The notes under the pieces: generated by a model
Told to the model about the DNA's origin: nothing
The model's input: only the letters and a program-made list of their open reading frames with translations
Databases searched by the model: none
NCBI GenBank assembly: GCA_039182735.1
Contig: JBCDCB010000006.1
Location: 39,335 to 103,334, forward strand
Length of the DNA stretch: 64,000 nt
Source of the DNA: JBCDCB01 sp039182735
Lineage (GTDB): Bacteria; Planctomycetota; Phycisphaerae; Phycisphaerales; UBA1924
Direction: 5' to 3'
Part shown: positions 37,213 to 46,600 of the stretch, piece by piece
Numbering within the stretch: the stretch's first letter is position 1
Layout of the letters: every line of letters begins with the position of its first letter
Translations under genes and position numbers: made by a program

Positions 37213-37257
37213 ACAAAGAGAGCCGAGCGTCGGAAGAGGTGGGTGACGCTCGGCTCT
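37213..37257 (-). terminator. Intrinsic terminator shared by SnoaL-like gene and mqnC
   Basis: A perfect 13-bp stem (AGAGCCGAGCGTC with GACGCTCGGCTCT) around a 13-nt loop. On the minus strand it is followed by CTTTGTG, fitting termination of the SnoaL-like gene; on the plus strand no T tract follows. Confidence 0.65.
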
Positions 37258-37330
37258 GGAAGAAGAGGCGGGTTGTTGCGTGGCAAACCGTCTCGCCCGC
37301 CGGGTTATTCCACAGAGCGATCGATGGGCT

Positions 37331-37714
37331 TCAGCCGGCCGAGTCGTAGTAGAAACGCTCGTGCGCGATCTTTCCGTCGGCATTCCACTTTGTGACGCTC
37401 ACCTGCTCCAGGCGGACCTTCTGACCCTCCTGGTTGGTGAACTCCATCCACGACTCGACGAGCGCGCGCCGGTTGTCTTCATCGACGCCGATCGCGTCGG
37501 CACCGAAGCCGTGGAAGTCCTTGACCTGCGCGAGGAACTCCTTCTCGCGCTCGATGTTCCGGGCGAGCCCGACAACGGGGTCCTTGCGGTTCTCCTGCAT
37601 CGCGGTGTCTTCGGCGTAGAACTCTCCCATCGCGTCGAGGATCTTGCCCTGCTGGATGTGCGAGATCAGGTCGTCCACACGCTGGCGGATGCTGGTGCCG
37701 GTGGCTGCGTTCAT
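37331..37714 (-). CDS. SnoaL-like / NTF2-fold protein
   Basis: 127 residues. SNIPpets typical of the SnoaL-like cone fold: RQRVDDLISHIQQGKILDAM, EFYAEDTAMQENRKDPVVGL, a helix then strand ALVESWMEFTNQEGQKVRL and VTKWNADGKIAHERFYYD. Members are diverse, including polyketide cyclases, isomerases and non-enzymatic stress proteins, so the reaction is unknown. It has a near-consensus promoter upstream in an AT-rich island and lies downstream of a MarR regulator gene on the same strand. Confidence 0.8.
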   Translation of the reverse strand: MNAATGTSIRQRVDDLISHIQQGKILDAMGEFYAEDTAMQENRKDPVVGLARNIEREKEFLAQVKDFHGFGADAIGVDEDNRRALVESWMEFTNQEGQKVRLEQVSVTKWNADGKIAHERFYYDSAG

Positions 37715-37784
37715 GAGTGGTCTCCTTCCGGTGAGCCGGTGTTCGCGGTGGGTGTCTGCATGGATGAACCCGCGTGGCCCATCA

Positions 37785-37813
37785 ACTATTCGTCACAACA
37801 TTACTTGTGTCAA
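37785..37813 (-). promoter_or_regulatory. Near-consensus promoter of the SnoaL-like gene
   Basis: On the minus strand TTGACA (37813-37808), 17-bp spacer, AATAGT (37790-37785). The surrounding sequence is much more AT-rich than the rest of the window and contains TTGT-TGAC-ACAA, a short dyad over the -35 that could bind the adjacent MarR protein. Confidence 0.65.
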
Positions 37814-37858
37814 CAATAAAATACCCGATCGGCATCGAAACGGGATGTCCAAGGCGGC

Positions 37859-38389
37859 TCAGGCGGACGGGCCGTGGCGGGCCTCAAACAGCAACTTGTT
37901 GAGCTGCATGAGTTTGCGATCGCCCAGGTGCCCGAGCTGTTCCCGATGCAGATCGGCGAGCGGGGTGTCGATTTCCTCGAGCAAGCCCTCGCCCTCGGGG
38001 GTGATCTCCACGCGCACCACGCGCCGATCGGTTTTGGAGCGGGTGCGCTTCGCCAGCCCGGCGCTTTCGAGCCGATCCACCAGACGCGTCACGTCGGGCA
38101 CACGTGTGGTGAGTTGGGCCGCGATGGTGCTCGAGGGCACGCCGGTGTGCGCGCGGCTGCCCTCTTCGAGCGCTCGGCGTCGGTGCCCGCGCAGGATGCG
38201 GAGCACGTTGTATTGCGGCTGCGACAGGCCGTGCGACTTGAACAGGCGATCGAGACGCTCGGCGAGCGCCTCGTGGGTCATGAGCAGGTTGATGTAGGCC
38301 TCTTCCTCTTTGAGCTCGAAGGGGCGTCGGCGCCCGATCTCCTGCGCGAGGTCCCGAGGCCGATCCGGGGTCGGCGCGTCGTGCTGCAT
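37859..38389 (-). CDS. MarR-family transcriptional regulator
   Basis: 176 residues with the winged helix of MarR: LFKSHGLSQPQYNVLRILRG, then SSTIAAQLTTRVPDVTRLVD, RLESAGLAKRTRSKTDRRVV and RVEITPEGEGLL as wing. An N-terminal helical part (YINLLMTHEALAERLDRL) would form the dimer. It is divergent from efp. Its targets may be its own promoter and that of the SnoaL-like gene, inferred from the dyads near both. Confidence 0.92.
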   Translation of the reverse strand: MQHDAPTPDRPRDLAQEIGRRRPFELKEEEAYINLLMTHEALAERLDRLFKSHGLSQPQYNVLRILRGHRRRALEEGSRAHTGVPSSTIAAQLTTRVPDVTRLVDRLESAGLAKRTRSKTDRRVVRVEITPEGEGLLEEIDTPLADLHREQLGHLGDRKLMQLNKLLFEARHGPSA

Positions 38390-38394
38390 GGCGC

Positions 38395-38423
38395 ATCATT
38401 CGTTCCAACGACCTTCAGGTCAA
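38395..38423 (-). promoter_or_regulatory. Promoter of marR
   Basis: On the minus strand TTGACC (38423-38418), 17 bp, AATGAT (38400-38395), ending 5 nt before the ATG at 38389: a predicted leaderless transcript. A GACCT-TC-AGGTC dyad (38410-38421 region) overlaps the -35 and may be an autoregulatory operator. Confidence 0.55.
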
Positions 38424-38440
38424 TCCCCGTCGAGCGTGGC

Positions 38441-38446
38441 TATCAT
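38441..38446 (+). promoter_or_regulatory. -10 element of efp
   Basis: TATCAT lies 50 nt before the efp GTG start, giving a leader of about 44 nt with an SD-like CGGAGAGG. It runs divergently from the marR promoter about 20 bp away. Confidence 0.45.
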
Positions 38447-38496
38447 CCGCCCGCCCGAAACCCGGGCAACCGCACCACCACGAACGGAGAGGCACC

Positions 38497-39060
38497 GTGA
38501 AGGCGAACGATCTGAAGCCCGGGATGGCCGTGCAGATGGACGGCAAGCTGCTCGTCTGCGTCAAGACCGAGCACGTCAAGCCCGGCAAGGGGCCCGCGTA
38601 CGTGCAGGCCCGCCTGCGCGATGTCGCCAACGGTGGGTACGTCCAGAAGCGGCTCGGCTCCTCCGACACCATCGAGGGCACCACGCTCGATCGTCGCCAG
38701 ACCGAGTACCTCTACGAGGACGGCGACGGGTTCGTCTTCATGGACACCGAGTCGTTCGATCAGTTCACGCTGAACAGCGATGTCGCGGGCGACGCGATGC
38801 TGTACCTCCGCCCCAACGCGCAGACCGACATGCTCTTCCACGACGAGAACCCGATCCTGGTCGAGCTCCCGTCTTCGGTCGAGCTGACCATCACGGAGTG
38901 CGAGCCCGGGGTGAAGGGCGCGACCGTCACGAACGTGTTGAAGGAAGCCGTGTGCGAGACCGGGCTCAAGACCCGCGTGCCGGGGTTCATCGAGGCGGGC
39001 GAGACCATCAAGGTCAACACCGAGGACGGTTCCTACATGTCGCGAGCGAAAGAGTCCTGA
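38497..39060 (+). CDS. efp: Elongation factor P
   Basis: 187 residues. EF-P relieves ribosome stalling at consecutive prolines. Three domains are visible: domain I with KPGMAVQMDGKLL and the loop KPGKG (K31 at the usual modified position), domain II (YVQKRLGSSDTIEGTTLDRR, TEYLYEDGDGFVFMDTESF) and domain III (GATVTNVLKEAVCETGLK, VPGFIEAGETIKVNTEDGSY). The start is GTG with GGAGAGG upstream. No gene for a known EF-P lysine-modifying enzyme is adjacent. Confidence 0.96.
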   Translation: MKANDLKPGMAVQMDGKLLVCVKTEHVKPGKGPAYVQARLRDVANGGYVQKRLGSSDTIEGTTLDRRQTEYLYEDGDGFVFMDTESFDQFTLNSDVAGDAMLYLRPNAQTDMLFHDENPILVELPSSVELTITECEPGVKGATVTNVLKEAVCETGLKTRVPGFIEAGETIKVNTEDGSYMSRAKES

Positions 39061-39326
39061 TCCGCGATTGTCGCGTTCGAGATTCTTGGGAAACCGATCG
39101 GTCTCGCGGGACGAATCCCCCAACCGGAGTCGAAGCCCGATCACGTTCGACTGGACCCGAGCCGCGGGGAATGCCACGCTTTCCCGGGCGGTTGGTACCC
39201 GTGTCGAGCGAATTGGCTCGAAACCGCGCGTCCCTTTGACAGAAACGGGGCCGCGTTGACGAAGAAAGGATGAGCCCCGGCGTGTGCGTGACGCGTCGGG
39301 ACGCCTCTGAGAGTTGGGGGGCCGCC
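39061..39326. other. Intergenic region after efp
   Basis: About 265 bp with no convincing gene. It has a perfect 6-bp hairpin (TCGAGC-GAATTG-GCTCGA, 39204-39221) without a T tract and a TTGACA at about 39236 that lacks a matching -10. Confidence 0.35.
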
Positions 39327-39785
39327 GTGACCGACGCCATCATCGACCGAATCAACCCCTCCGACGTCGAGCTGGTCACCCACCTCTACAACGCGCTCTT
39401 CCGCCCGCAGCGGGAAAAGGAATGGCTCCGCGCCCGCCTCGAAGGTCGGCAGAACGTGCTCATCCAAGTCGCACGCGTCGAGAACGACGCCGTCGGCTTC
39501 TACGTCGGGTACGAACTGCGTCCGGGCGTCCACTACTCATGGATCGTCGGCGTTGTCCCGGAGATGCGTCGCACGGGCATCGCGAGCCAGCTCATGCACG
39601 CCGCCGAGGACTGGGCACGCACCGAGGGGCAGCAGGTCATGCGCTTCGAGTGCCCGAACCAGATCCGCCCGTTCATGCACTTCGGGATCGCGAACGATTA
39701 CGACATCGTCGGCATCCGCTACGACAGCGAACTGCTGACCAATCTCGTGATCTTCGAGAAGCACATCGGCGCGATCGCGACCTGA
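39327..39785 (+). CDS. GNAT-family N-acetyltransferase
   Basis: About 153 residues. Transfers an acetyl group from acetyl-CoA; acceptor unknown. The acetyl-CoA-binding motif is SWIVGVVPEMRRTGIASQLM (V-V-P-E-x-R-x-x-G-I-A/G) and is followed by the helix HAAEDWARTEG and strand QVMRFECPN. GTG at 39327 is chosen because the residues encoded between the ATG at 39270 and this point do not look like protein; 39270 would give 171 residues. Confidence 0.82.
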   Translation: MTDAIIDRINPSDVELVTHLYNALFRPQREKEWLRARLEGRQNVLIQVARVENDAVGFYVGYELRPGVHYSWIVGVVPEMRRTGIASQLMHAAEDWARTEGQQVMRFECPNQIRPFMHFGIANDYDIVGIRYDSELLTNLVIFEKHIGAIAT

Positions 39786-39914
39786 GCGCCCATTCGGCGC
39801 GCCGACGTCGGGTCCGCCGCCCGCGGTAAAGCCTTCAACACGACCGGATTGTCGCACTGGGCAACCTCTCAGCGCCGCCGGGCGTAGGCTGTGCCTCACT
39901 CCCGGGAGCCCCGC

Positions 39915-41162
39915 ATGCTGCGCGTCAAGCCCTTTACCGCCCTCCGCCCGGTGCCCGATCTCGCGGCGAGCGTCGCGAGCGTGCCTTACGACGTGGTCAA
40001 CACCGCCGAGGCCCGAGCGCTCGCCGACGGGAACGAGCACTCGTTCCTCCATGTCATCCGCCCGGATATCGACTTGCCCAACGGCACCGACCAGAGCGAC
40101 GACGTCATGTTCAACAAGGCGCGCACGAACTTCGCCGCGATGCGCGCGCAAGGCGTCTTCGACCGCGACGAGCTCCCGAAGATCTACCTCTATCGCCAGT
40201 CGATGGAATTGCTCGGCACGCAGGTCTCGCAGACCGGCGTCGTCGCGTGTTGTCACATCGAGGACTACACCAACAACCTCATCAAGAAGCACGAGAAGAC
40301 CCGCAAAGCCAAAGAGGACCAGCGCACGCGCCACGTGCTCGAACTGAACGCCAACGCCGAGCCCGTGTTCTTTATGCACCGGGGCGAGCGCACGCTCGAG
40401 TCGCTGATCGAGCGTGACGCGCAGGGCGAGCCGATCTACGACTTCGTCGCGCCGGACGGCGTGCGCCACACCGTGTGGATCGCGCCGGCGAGCGCGCCCT
40501 ATGTCGATGCCTACGCGAAGCTCGACGCGGCATACGTCGCTGACGGGCACCACCGCACCGCCTCCGCGGCCCGAGCGGGCGCCGAGCTGCGCGCCGAGAA
40601 CGCCGCCCACACCGGCGAGGAGGAGTACAACTGGTTCCTCGCGGTGCTCTTCCCGAGCGACGAGTTGAGCATCCTGCCCTACCACCGCGTGGTGAAGGAC
40701 CTGCACGGGCTCGACGCCGGTGCGTTCATCACGCGTCTCGCGGATGTTGGCGAGGTGACGCCGTCGAACGCCGAGGAGGCAGCGAGCGTCGAGCTCGGCA
40801 GTGTGTGCGTCTACGCCGCGGACTCGTGGCATAAGCTGACCTTCCCCGCCGAGTCGATCCCCGCGAGCGATCCGATCGCGTCGCTCGACTACGTGGTGCT
40901 GAGCGAGCGTGTGCTCGAGCCGGTGCTCGGGATCGGCGACGTGCGCACGGATGAGCGGATCGACTTTGTCGGCGGGATTCGTGGGCCGAAGGAACTGGAG
41001 CGGCGCGTCGATTCCGGCGAGGTGGCCGTCGGGTTCGCGATGGCGCCGGTGACGGTGCAGCAGATCATGGACGTGGCGGACGCGGGCGAGATCATGCCGC
41101 CCAAGTGCACGTGGTTCGAGCCGAAGCTGCGCTCAGGGCTGCTGATCCACCTGCTGGATTGA
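39915..41162 (+). CDS. DUF1015 family protein next to serA-serC
   Basis: 415 residues. Family hallmarks: MLRVKPFTALRP at the start, VPYDVVNTAEARAL, HVIRPDIDL, IYLYRQ, KHEKTRKAKEDQR and YVADGHHRTASAAR. The A-D-G-H-H-R motif resembles the DGxHR nucleotide-handling motif of ParB/sulfiredoxin-fold proteins, a class that includes ADP-dependent serine kinases. It lies just before serA and serC, so a role in serine or phosphoserine metabolism is plausible, but the activity is unproven. ATG at 39915 has GGGAG upstream and is preferred over 39891. Confidence 0.85.
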   Translation: MLRVKPFTALRPVPDLAASVASVPYDVVNTAEARALADGNEHSFLHVIRPDIDLPNGTDQSDDVMFNKARTNFAAMRAQGVFDRDELPKIYLYRQSMELLGTQVSQTGVVACCHIEDYTNNLIKKHEKTRKAKEDQRTRHVLELNANAEPVFFMHRGERTLESLIERDAQGEPIYDFVAPDGVRHTVWIAPASAPYVDAYAKLDAAYVADGHHRTASAARAGAELRAENAAHTGEEEYNWFLAVLFPSDELSILPYHRVVKDLHGLDAGAFITRLADVGEVTPSNAEEAASVELGSVCVYAADSWHKLTFPAESIPASDPIASLDYVVLSERVLEPVLGIGDVRTDERIDFVGGIRGPKELERRVDSGEVAVGFAMAPVTVQQIMDVADAGEIMPPKCTWFEPKLRSGLLIHLLD

Positions 41163-41208
41163 CTCGCGTACCTCGCGCGGAGGCTTCCGGTCGGGCTCGC
41201 CCGCGGTG

Positions 41209-41214
41209 TACCAT
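41209..41214 (+). promoter_or_regulatory. -10 element of serA
   Basis: TACCAT lies 35 nt before the serA ATG, leaving a short leader with a GGGGAG ribosome-binding site. serA may also be read from the DUF1015 promoter. Confidence 0.4.
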
Positions 41215-41249
41215 TCTCCGGTCGGCGTTCGCCGCCCTGGGGAGCCATC

Positions 41250-42464
41250 ATGCGCGTGCTCATCGCGGACAAGTTCGATTCATCGGGCATCGACCGCCTC
41301 AAGCGAGTCGGGTGTGACGTCACCAGCAACCCCGACCTCACGCCGGAGACGCTCCCCGCGGCGCTGGGCGAGCTCGACCCGGACGTGATGATCGTGCGCT
41401 CGACGAGAGTCCCGTCGGCAGCGATCGAAGCCGCGGGCAAGCTGTCGCTGATCGTGCGGGCCGGCGCCGGGTACGACAACATCGACACCGCCGCCGCCTC
41501 GTCGCGCGGCATCATGGTCGCCAACTGCCCGGGCAAGAACGCGATCGCGGTCGCCGAGCTCGCATGGGGGCTGATCGTCTCGGCGGACCGACGCATCCCC
41601 GACCAGACCATCGAGCTCCGCGCCGGCAAGTGGAACAAGAAAGAGTACGGCAAGTCGCGCGGGCTCTACGGACGCACGCTCGGCATCATCGGCATCGGAG
41701 CCATCGGGTCTGAGGTCATCGCGCGCGGGCGCGCCTTCGGCATGCGCATCGTCGCGTGGTCGCGGTCGCTCACCGTCGAGAAGGCCGACGATCTCGGCAT
41801 CATCTATGCCGACTCGCCGATCGAGGTCGCCAGGCAGGCGGACGTGGTCAGCGTCCATGTCGCGCTCACTCCGAACACCCAGCACCTGTGCAACGCCGCG
41901 TTCTTCGACGCAATGAAGGACCACGCGATCTTCGTGAACACCAGCCGCGGCAAGGTTGTGGACGAAGCGGCACTCGCGAAGGCGGTCGAATCCAAGAACC
42001 TGCGTGTCGGGCTCGATGTCTGGGAGCACCAGCCCGCGGCGGGCGACTCGGAGAGCGACATCGCGATCGCACGCGTGCCGCACGTCTACGGCACGCACCA
42101 CTGCGGGGCCTCGACCGACCAGTCGCAGGCCGCGATCGCCGCGGAAGCGGCGCGGGTGGTGGAGGTCTACAAGCGCGAGGGCCAGCCGCCGAACGTGGTG
42201 AACCTGCTGGCCAAGACCCGCGCGACGCGCATGCTGACCGTCCGCCACATGAACCGCCCGGGCGTGCTGGCGCACGTGATCGGGCTGCTCGGCGAAGCGG
42301 GCATCAACATCGAAGAGATGGACAACGTGATTTACGAGGGCGGCGACGCGGCGTGCGCGCGCCTCTCGCTCGGCGACGAACCCGCCGGCGATCTCGTCTC
42401 CAAGATCAACGACGCATCCAAGCACGTCATCAGCGTGAACCTCACGGTGATCGACGAGTCCTGA
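41250..42464 (+). CDS. serA: D-3-phosphoglycerate dehydrogenase (ACT-containing)
   Basis: 404 residues. Oxidises 3-phosphoglycerate to 3-phosphohydroxypyruvate, the first step of serine synthesis. Substrate domain (RAGAGYDNIDTAAAS), NAD-binding GIIGIGAIGSEV, catalytic-region VNTSRGKVVDEAAL, GLDVWEHQP and the catalytic His in YGTHHCGASTDQ. The C-terminal ACT domain (VRHMNRPGVLAHVIGLLGEA) is of the serine-sensing type. No intervening-domain of the long SerA type. It is followed by serC 10 bp later. Confidence 0.95.
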   Translation: MRVLIADKFDSSGIDRLKRVGCDVTSNPDLTPETLPAALGELDPDVMIVRSTRVPSAAIEAAGKLSLIVRAGAGYDNIDTAAASSRGIMVANCPGKNAIAVAELAWGLIVSADRRIPDQTIELRAGKWNKKEYGKSRGLYGRTLGIIGIGAIGSEVIARGRAFGMRIVAWSRSLTVEKADDLGIIYADSPIEVARQADVVSVHVALTPNTQHLCNAAFFDAMKDHAIFVNTSRGKVVDEAALAKAVESKNLRVGLDVWEHQPAAGDSESDIAIARVPHVYGTHHCGASTDQSQAAIAAEAARVVEVYKREGQPPNVVNLLAKTRATRMLTVRHMNRPGVLAHVIGLLGEAGINIEEMDNVIYEGGDAACARLSLGDEPAGDLVSKINDASKHVISVNLTVIDES

Positions 42465-42474
42465 AGGAGCCCAC

Positions 42475-43596
42475 ATGACCACGATCGACACGACGTACAA
42501 GACCGCGCGCGGTCGCGCCTTCAACTTCTCCGCCGGGCCCGCGGTCCTCCCCGAGCCCGTCATCGAGCAGGCGCAGAAGGACCTCATGGACGTCTTCGGC
42601 TCCGGCATGGGCGTGTGCGAGCTCAGCCACCGCGGCGCGCAGTTCGACCGCATCCTCGAAGAGGCCGAGGCCGATCTTCGCGCCGTCGGCAAGATCCCGG
42701 GCAACTACCGCGTGCTGTTCCTGCAGGGCGGCGCCACCCTGCAAACCGCGATGATTCCGATGTCGTTTCTGCCCGAGGGCAAAACCGCCGACTACTTCGA
42801 CACCGGCAAGTGGGCGAGCGAAGCGATTAAAGAAGCCAAGAAGATCGGCGGCGTAAACATCGCCGGCTCCACCAAGGACACCGACTACGACCGCCTCCCA
42901 GACTTCGCCTCCGCCAACTACACGGACGGCGCCGCGTACCGCTTCTTCGTGAGCAACAACACGATCTTCGGCACGCAGTTCGCCGACCTGCCCAAGAGCG
43001 ACGCGCCGATCGTGTGCGACATGTCGAGCGACATCTTCTGCCGCCCCATCGAGTGGGCGAAGTACGACTTTGTGTACGCATCGCTGCAGAAGAACCTGGG
43101 CCCGTCCGGCCAGGCCCTCGTGGTGATCAAGGATGACTTCCTCGCAACCGCACCAGACGACACGCTGCCCAAGATGCTCGACTACAAGGTGCAGGCGGCC
43201 AAGGAGTCGCGCTACAACACGCCCAACACCTTTGCTATTTATCTGTTGGGCCAGGTCGTGAAGTGGGTGCAGACGGAGTTCGGCTCGCTCGAAGCGGTCG
43301 AGGCGTACAACAAGGAGAAGGCCGCGGTCCTCTATGACTATCTCGATGCGCAGTCGTTCTACGTCGCGCACGTCAAGGATCCGGCGCACCGCTCCCTGAT
43401 GAACATCACCTTCCGCTGCCCCAAGCCCGAGCAGGACAAGGCGTTCATCGAGCAGGCCGAGAAGTGCGGGCTCACGACCATCGGCGGGCACCGATCGATC
43501 GGTGGCATGCGCGCGTCGATCTACAACGCGATGCCGATCGAGGGCCTCCGCGCACTGGTCGAGTTCATGCAGCGTTTCGCCGACGAACACGCCTGA
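42475..43596 (+). CDS. serC: Phosphoserine aminotransferase
   Basis: 373 residues, PLP enzyme that converts 3-phosphohydroxypyruvate and glutamate to phosphoserine. Signature: FNFSAGPAVLPEPVIEQAQ, GVCELSHRGAQFDRILEEAE, CDMSSDIFCRPIEW, VYASLQKNLGPSGQALVVIK with the PLP lysine, and GGHRSIGGMRASIYNAMP near the end. It forms a unit with serA; a serB phosphatase gene is not in the window. Confidence 0.96.
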   Translation: MTTIDTTYKTARGRAFNFSAGPAVLPEPVIEQAQKDLMDVFGSGMGVCELSHRGAQFDRILEEAEADLRAVGKIPGNYRVLFLQGGATLQTAMIPMSFLPEGKTADYFDTGKWASEAIKEAKKIGGVNIAGSTKDTDYDRLPDFASANYTDGAAYRFFVSNNTIFGTQFADLPKSDAPIVCDMSSDIFCRPIEWAKYDFVYASLQKNLGPSGQALVVIKDDFLATAPDDTLPKMLDYKVQAAKESRYNTPNTFAIYLLGQVVKWVQTEFGSLEAVEAYNKEKAAVLYDYLDAQSFYVAHVKDPAHRSLMNITFRCPKPEQDKAFIEQAEKCGLTTIGGHRSIGGMRASIYNAMPIEGLRALVEFMQRFADEHA

Positions 43597-43624
43597 TCCA
43601 TCGCGAGCGGGAACGGAGTTCACC

Positions 43625-46600
43625 ATGATGTGCGCTGCCCCGCGTGACCGTGCGTCTGTCGCGCCGACATTGCCTGCGCCGCCGATCCGGCTGATGCTCC
43701 TCCTCACCGCTGCTGCGCTCGTCAGGATGTTCCTGCTCGATGATGTGCTGCTGAAGCGGATGATTCCATCGCTCGACCCGATCGCCGCGACGGTGATCGA
43801 GGCGATCATGCACGTGCTCTTCGTGATCGGGCTCGCGACAGCGATCTATCGCACTTCGCGTCGCGCGCAGGCGGACCAGCTCGGCGCGGTGCTCGAAGCC
43901 TCGTCGAGCTGCGTGTCGCGCACGCTCCTGCACGAGGACGGGCGCCTCGAGTACCTCTACTTCCTCGCCTCGGCGACCTTCCCCGTGCACCGCGCGCTCC
44001 CGCTGTGCTTCGGCTCGCTCGAAGCCTGCGTGGAGGTGTACCACCCGGAGGATCGTGCGCGCACCCTGCGCACGTGGCGGAAGGCCGCGCGGGATCTGGA
44101 ACCCTTCTCGCTGGTCTGCCGGCTTCGGAGCGCCGACGGCGCGCACCGCTGGGTCCAGCACAGCGGCACGCCCAAGCGGCGCGCCGACGGAGCCATCGAG
44201 TTCTTCAACGTCGTCCTCGATGTGCACGATGCAGAGTGCGCCCGCAGAGACCACGAAGAACAGATCGGCCAAATCCTCGCGGCGATCCCGATCACCATCA
44301 ACCGTGCGATCGAAGCCACCGACGGCAGCATCACCATCGATCTCTTCCGCACGTCCGATCGCTACCCGCTCAAACGCGCTCTGGGCGAACGGTTCGAGTC
44401 ATTCGACGTGCTCTGCGAGTCGTACCACCCCGACGACGTGGCGGCCTACCGCGCCGCACGCTCAAGCGCGGCGGAACGCCTCCAACCATTCTCGCACACC
44501 CTGCGCGTCCGAACCGCGGGCAACGAGTATCGCTGGATCCGCGCGTTCTCCAGCCCGCAAAGCCAAGCGGACGGCTCGATCGCATGGATGACCGTCTCCA
44601 TCGATATCCAGCGCGAGGAGTCGAACCGTCTCGAACGCGAAGCGCTCAACGAGCAGCAGGCGAGCATCCTCGAAGCCCTCCCGATCATGGTCCACCGCAG
44701 CGTCGATCACGGCGACGGCACGGTCACCCGCGTCTATCGCCGGTGCTCCCGCGACTTTCCGCTCCGCGATATCCCGTCGCAGCAAAGACACGCAAAGGAC
44801 TCGATTCTTGATGTGATGCACCCCGACGACCGCGCGCACGTGAACGAGGTGTGGGGCCGCGCAACGGAATCCATGACGCCCTACGACCTGACTGCGCGCA
44901 TCCTGGGCGACGACGGCAGGCATCACTGGGCGCGGTACACGTCCAGGCCGACCAGGCTCGAGAACGGCGACGTGCAGTGGGACGGCGTGGGCATCGACGT
45001 GAGCGATGAGCAGCGCCTGCGGAGCGACCTCGACGCCGAACGCGAAGTGCTCGAGCGACTCACCGACTCGACCACGGACCACGTCGTCATCTTCGACCGC
45101 GAGGGGCGCATCACCTTCGCGAGCAGACAGATGCTCGCGGACTTCGGACTGTCGCGCGAGGACGTGCTGGGCGCACGCATCGACAGCATCATCGCGGATC
45201 GAAAAGACTTGCATCGCGCGATGCGGACCATCGACGGCGCGATCGGCTCCGGCGAAACCGCCCGCTTCGAGCGAGCGAGCGACCTCGGCTTCGGGCGGCG
45301 GATCTGGAGCGGCGTGGTCACCCCGCTCCGCGACAGCGACGGGGCCGTCGAAGGCGCACTCCTGGTGGCGCGCGACATGACCGATCGCACCGATGCCATC
45401 GCGGCGAGGCTGCGCGCCGAGCAGCGCCTCCGTGCGTTCTTCGACGCTTCAAACGTCGGGATCATCGTCGCCGACGCGGACCTCAACATGACCGAGGTGA
45501 ACCCGGCGATGGCCCGCATGATCGGGCGGTCCGTGGACGAAGTGAAACGCCTCGGGTGGATGGGGATCTTCGACCGATCGGACGAGCTGCGCTGCCTGGC
45601 CGAGTTCGAACGCCACCTCGTCGGCGGGGTTGATACGTATCACGAACTCAAACGCGCGCTGCACACCGACGGGCAGGTTCGCTGGCTCTCCGAGACCGTA
45701 TCGATCGTGCGTGACGCCGATGGCGGGCTCGATTTCGTGATCCTCGTGCTGCAGGACCGGACGCTCGAATTCGCCGCGCAGGAGCATCTGCGCGAGAGCG
45801 AGGCGAGGTACCGCGCGCTCTTCGAGAACGCCGCCGCGTGGACTGCCGTGGTCTCGCTCGACGATGTCGTCGTGGAGGCCAACCAGGCGTGCGCCGACGC
45901 GTTCGGGCGTCCGCTCGAAGACATGCCCGGGCTCGACGTGCTCCCCGCGGTCCACCCGGACGACGCACCGCGCGCCAAGGACATGATGGCGTCGCTCCGC
46001 AGCGGCCGCGCGCAACGCGTGAGCGGCGAGGTCCGCTTCGTCACGCCCGGCGGTCGAACCCTGCACACCGTCGTCTCGCTCGGCGCCTTTACGCACGAGC
46101 AGACCGGCGAGCGGCTCATTTCTGCGGCGGTCGCCGACATCACCCAACGCACCCAGGCCCTCGAGCGCGAACGACGCACCGAAGCGCGATTCCGTGCCGC
46201 GATCGAAACAAGCCGCGACGGATTCAAGATCGCCGAGCCCGTCCGCAATGCCCGCGGCGAGGTCACCGACTTCCGCTACCTCGAAGCAAACAGTGCCGGA
46301 TGCACGATGCTCGGATCCGCGCCGGACGCCGTCATCGGTCGCACGATGTGCGAACTCTGGCCCTTCGCCAAGAGTACACACATCTTCGACCGCTACGTCC
46401 GTGTGCTCGAAACCGGCGAACCCGCGTCTTTCGAACTCGAGTGCGGCGATCATCTCCCGGTCGAGTGGCTCCACGTCGAGCTGCGCCGGCTCGACGGCAA
46501 CCTCATCATCAACTACCGAGACATCAGCGAACGGAAGAAGTCGATCGAACAGCTCGAATCGCTCGCGATGCGCCTCGACACCGCCACCCGAAGCGCGGGC

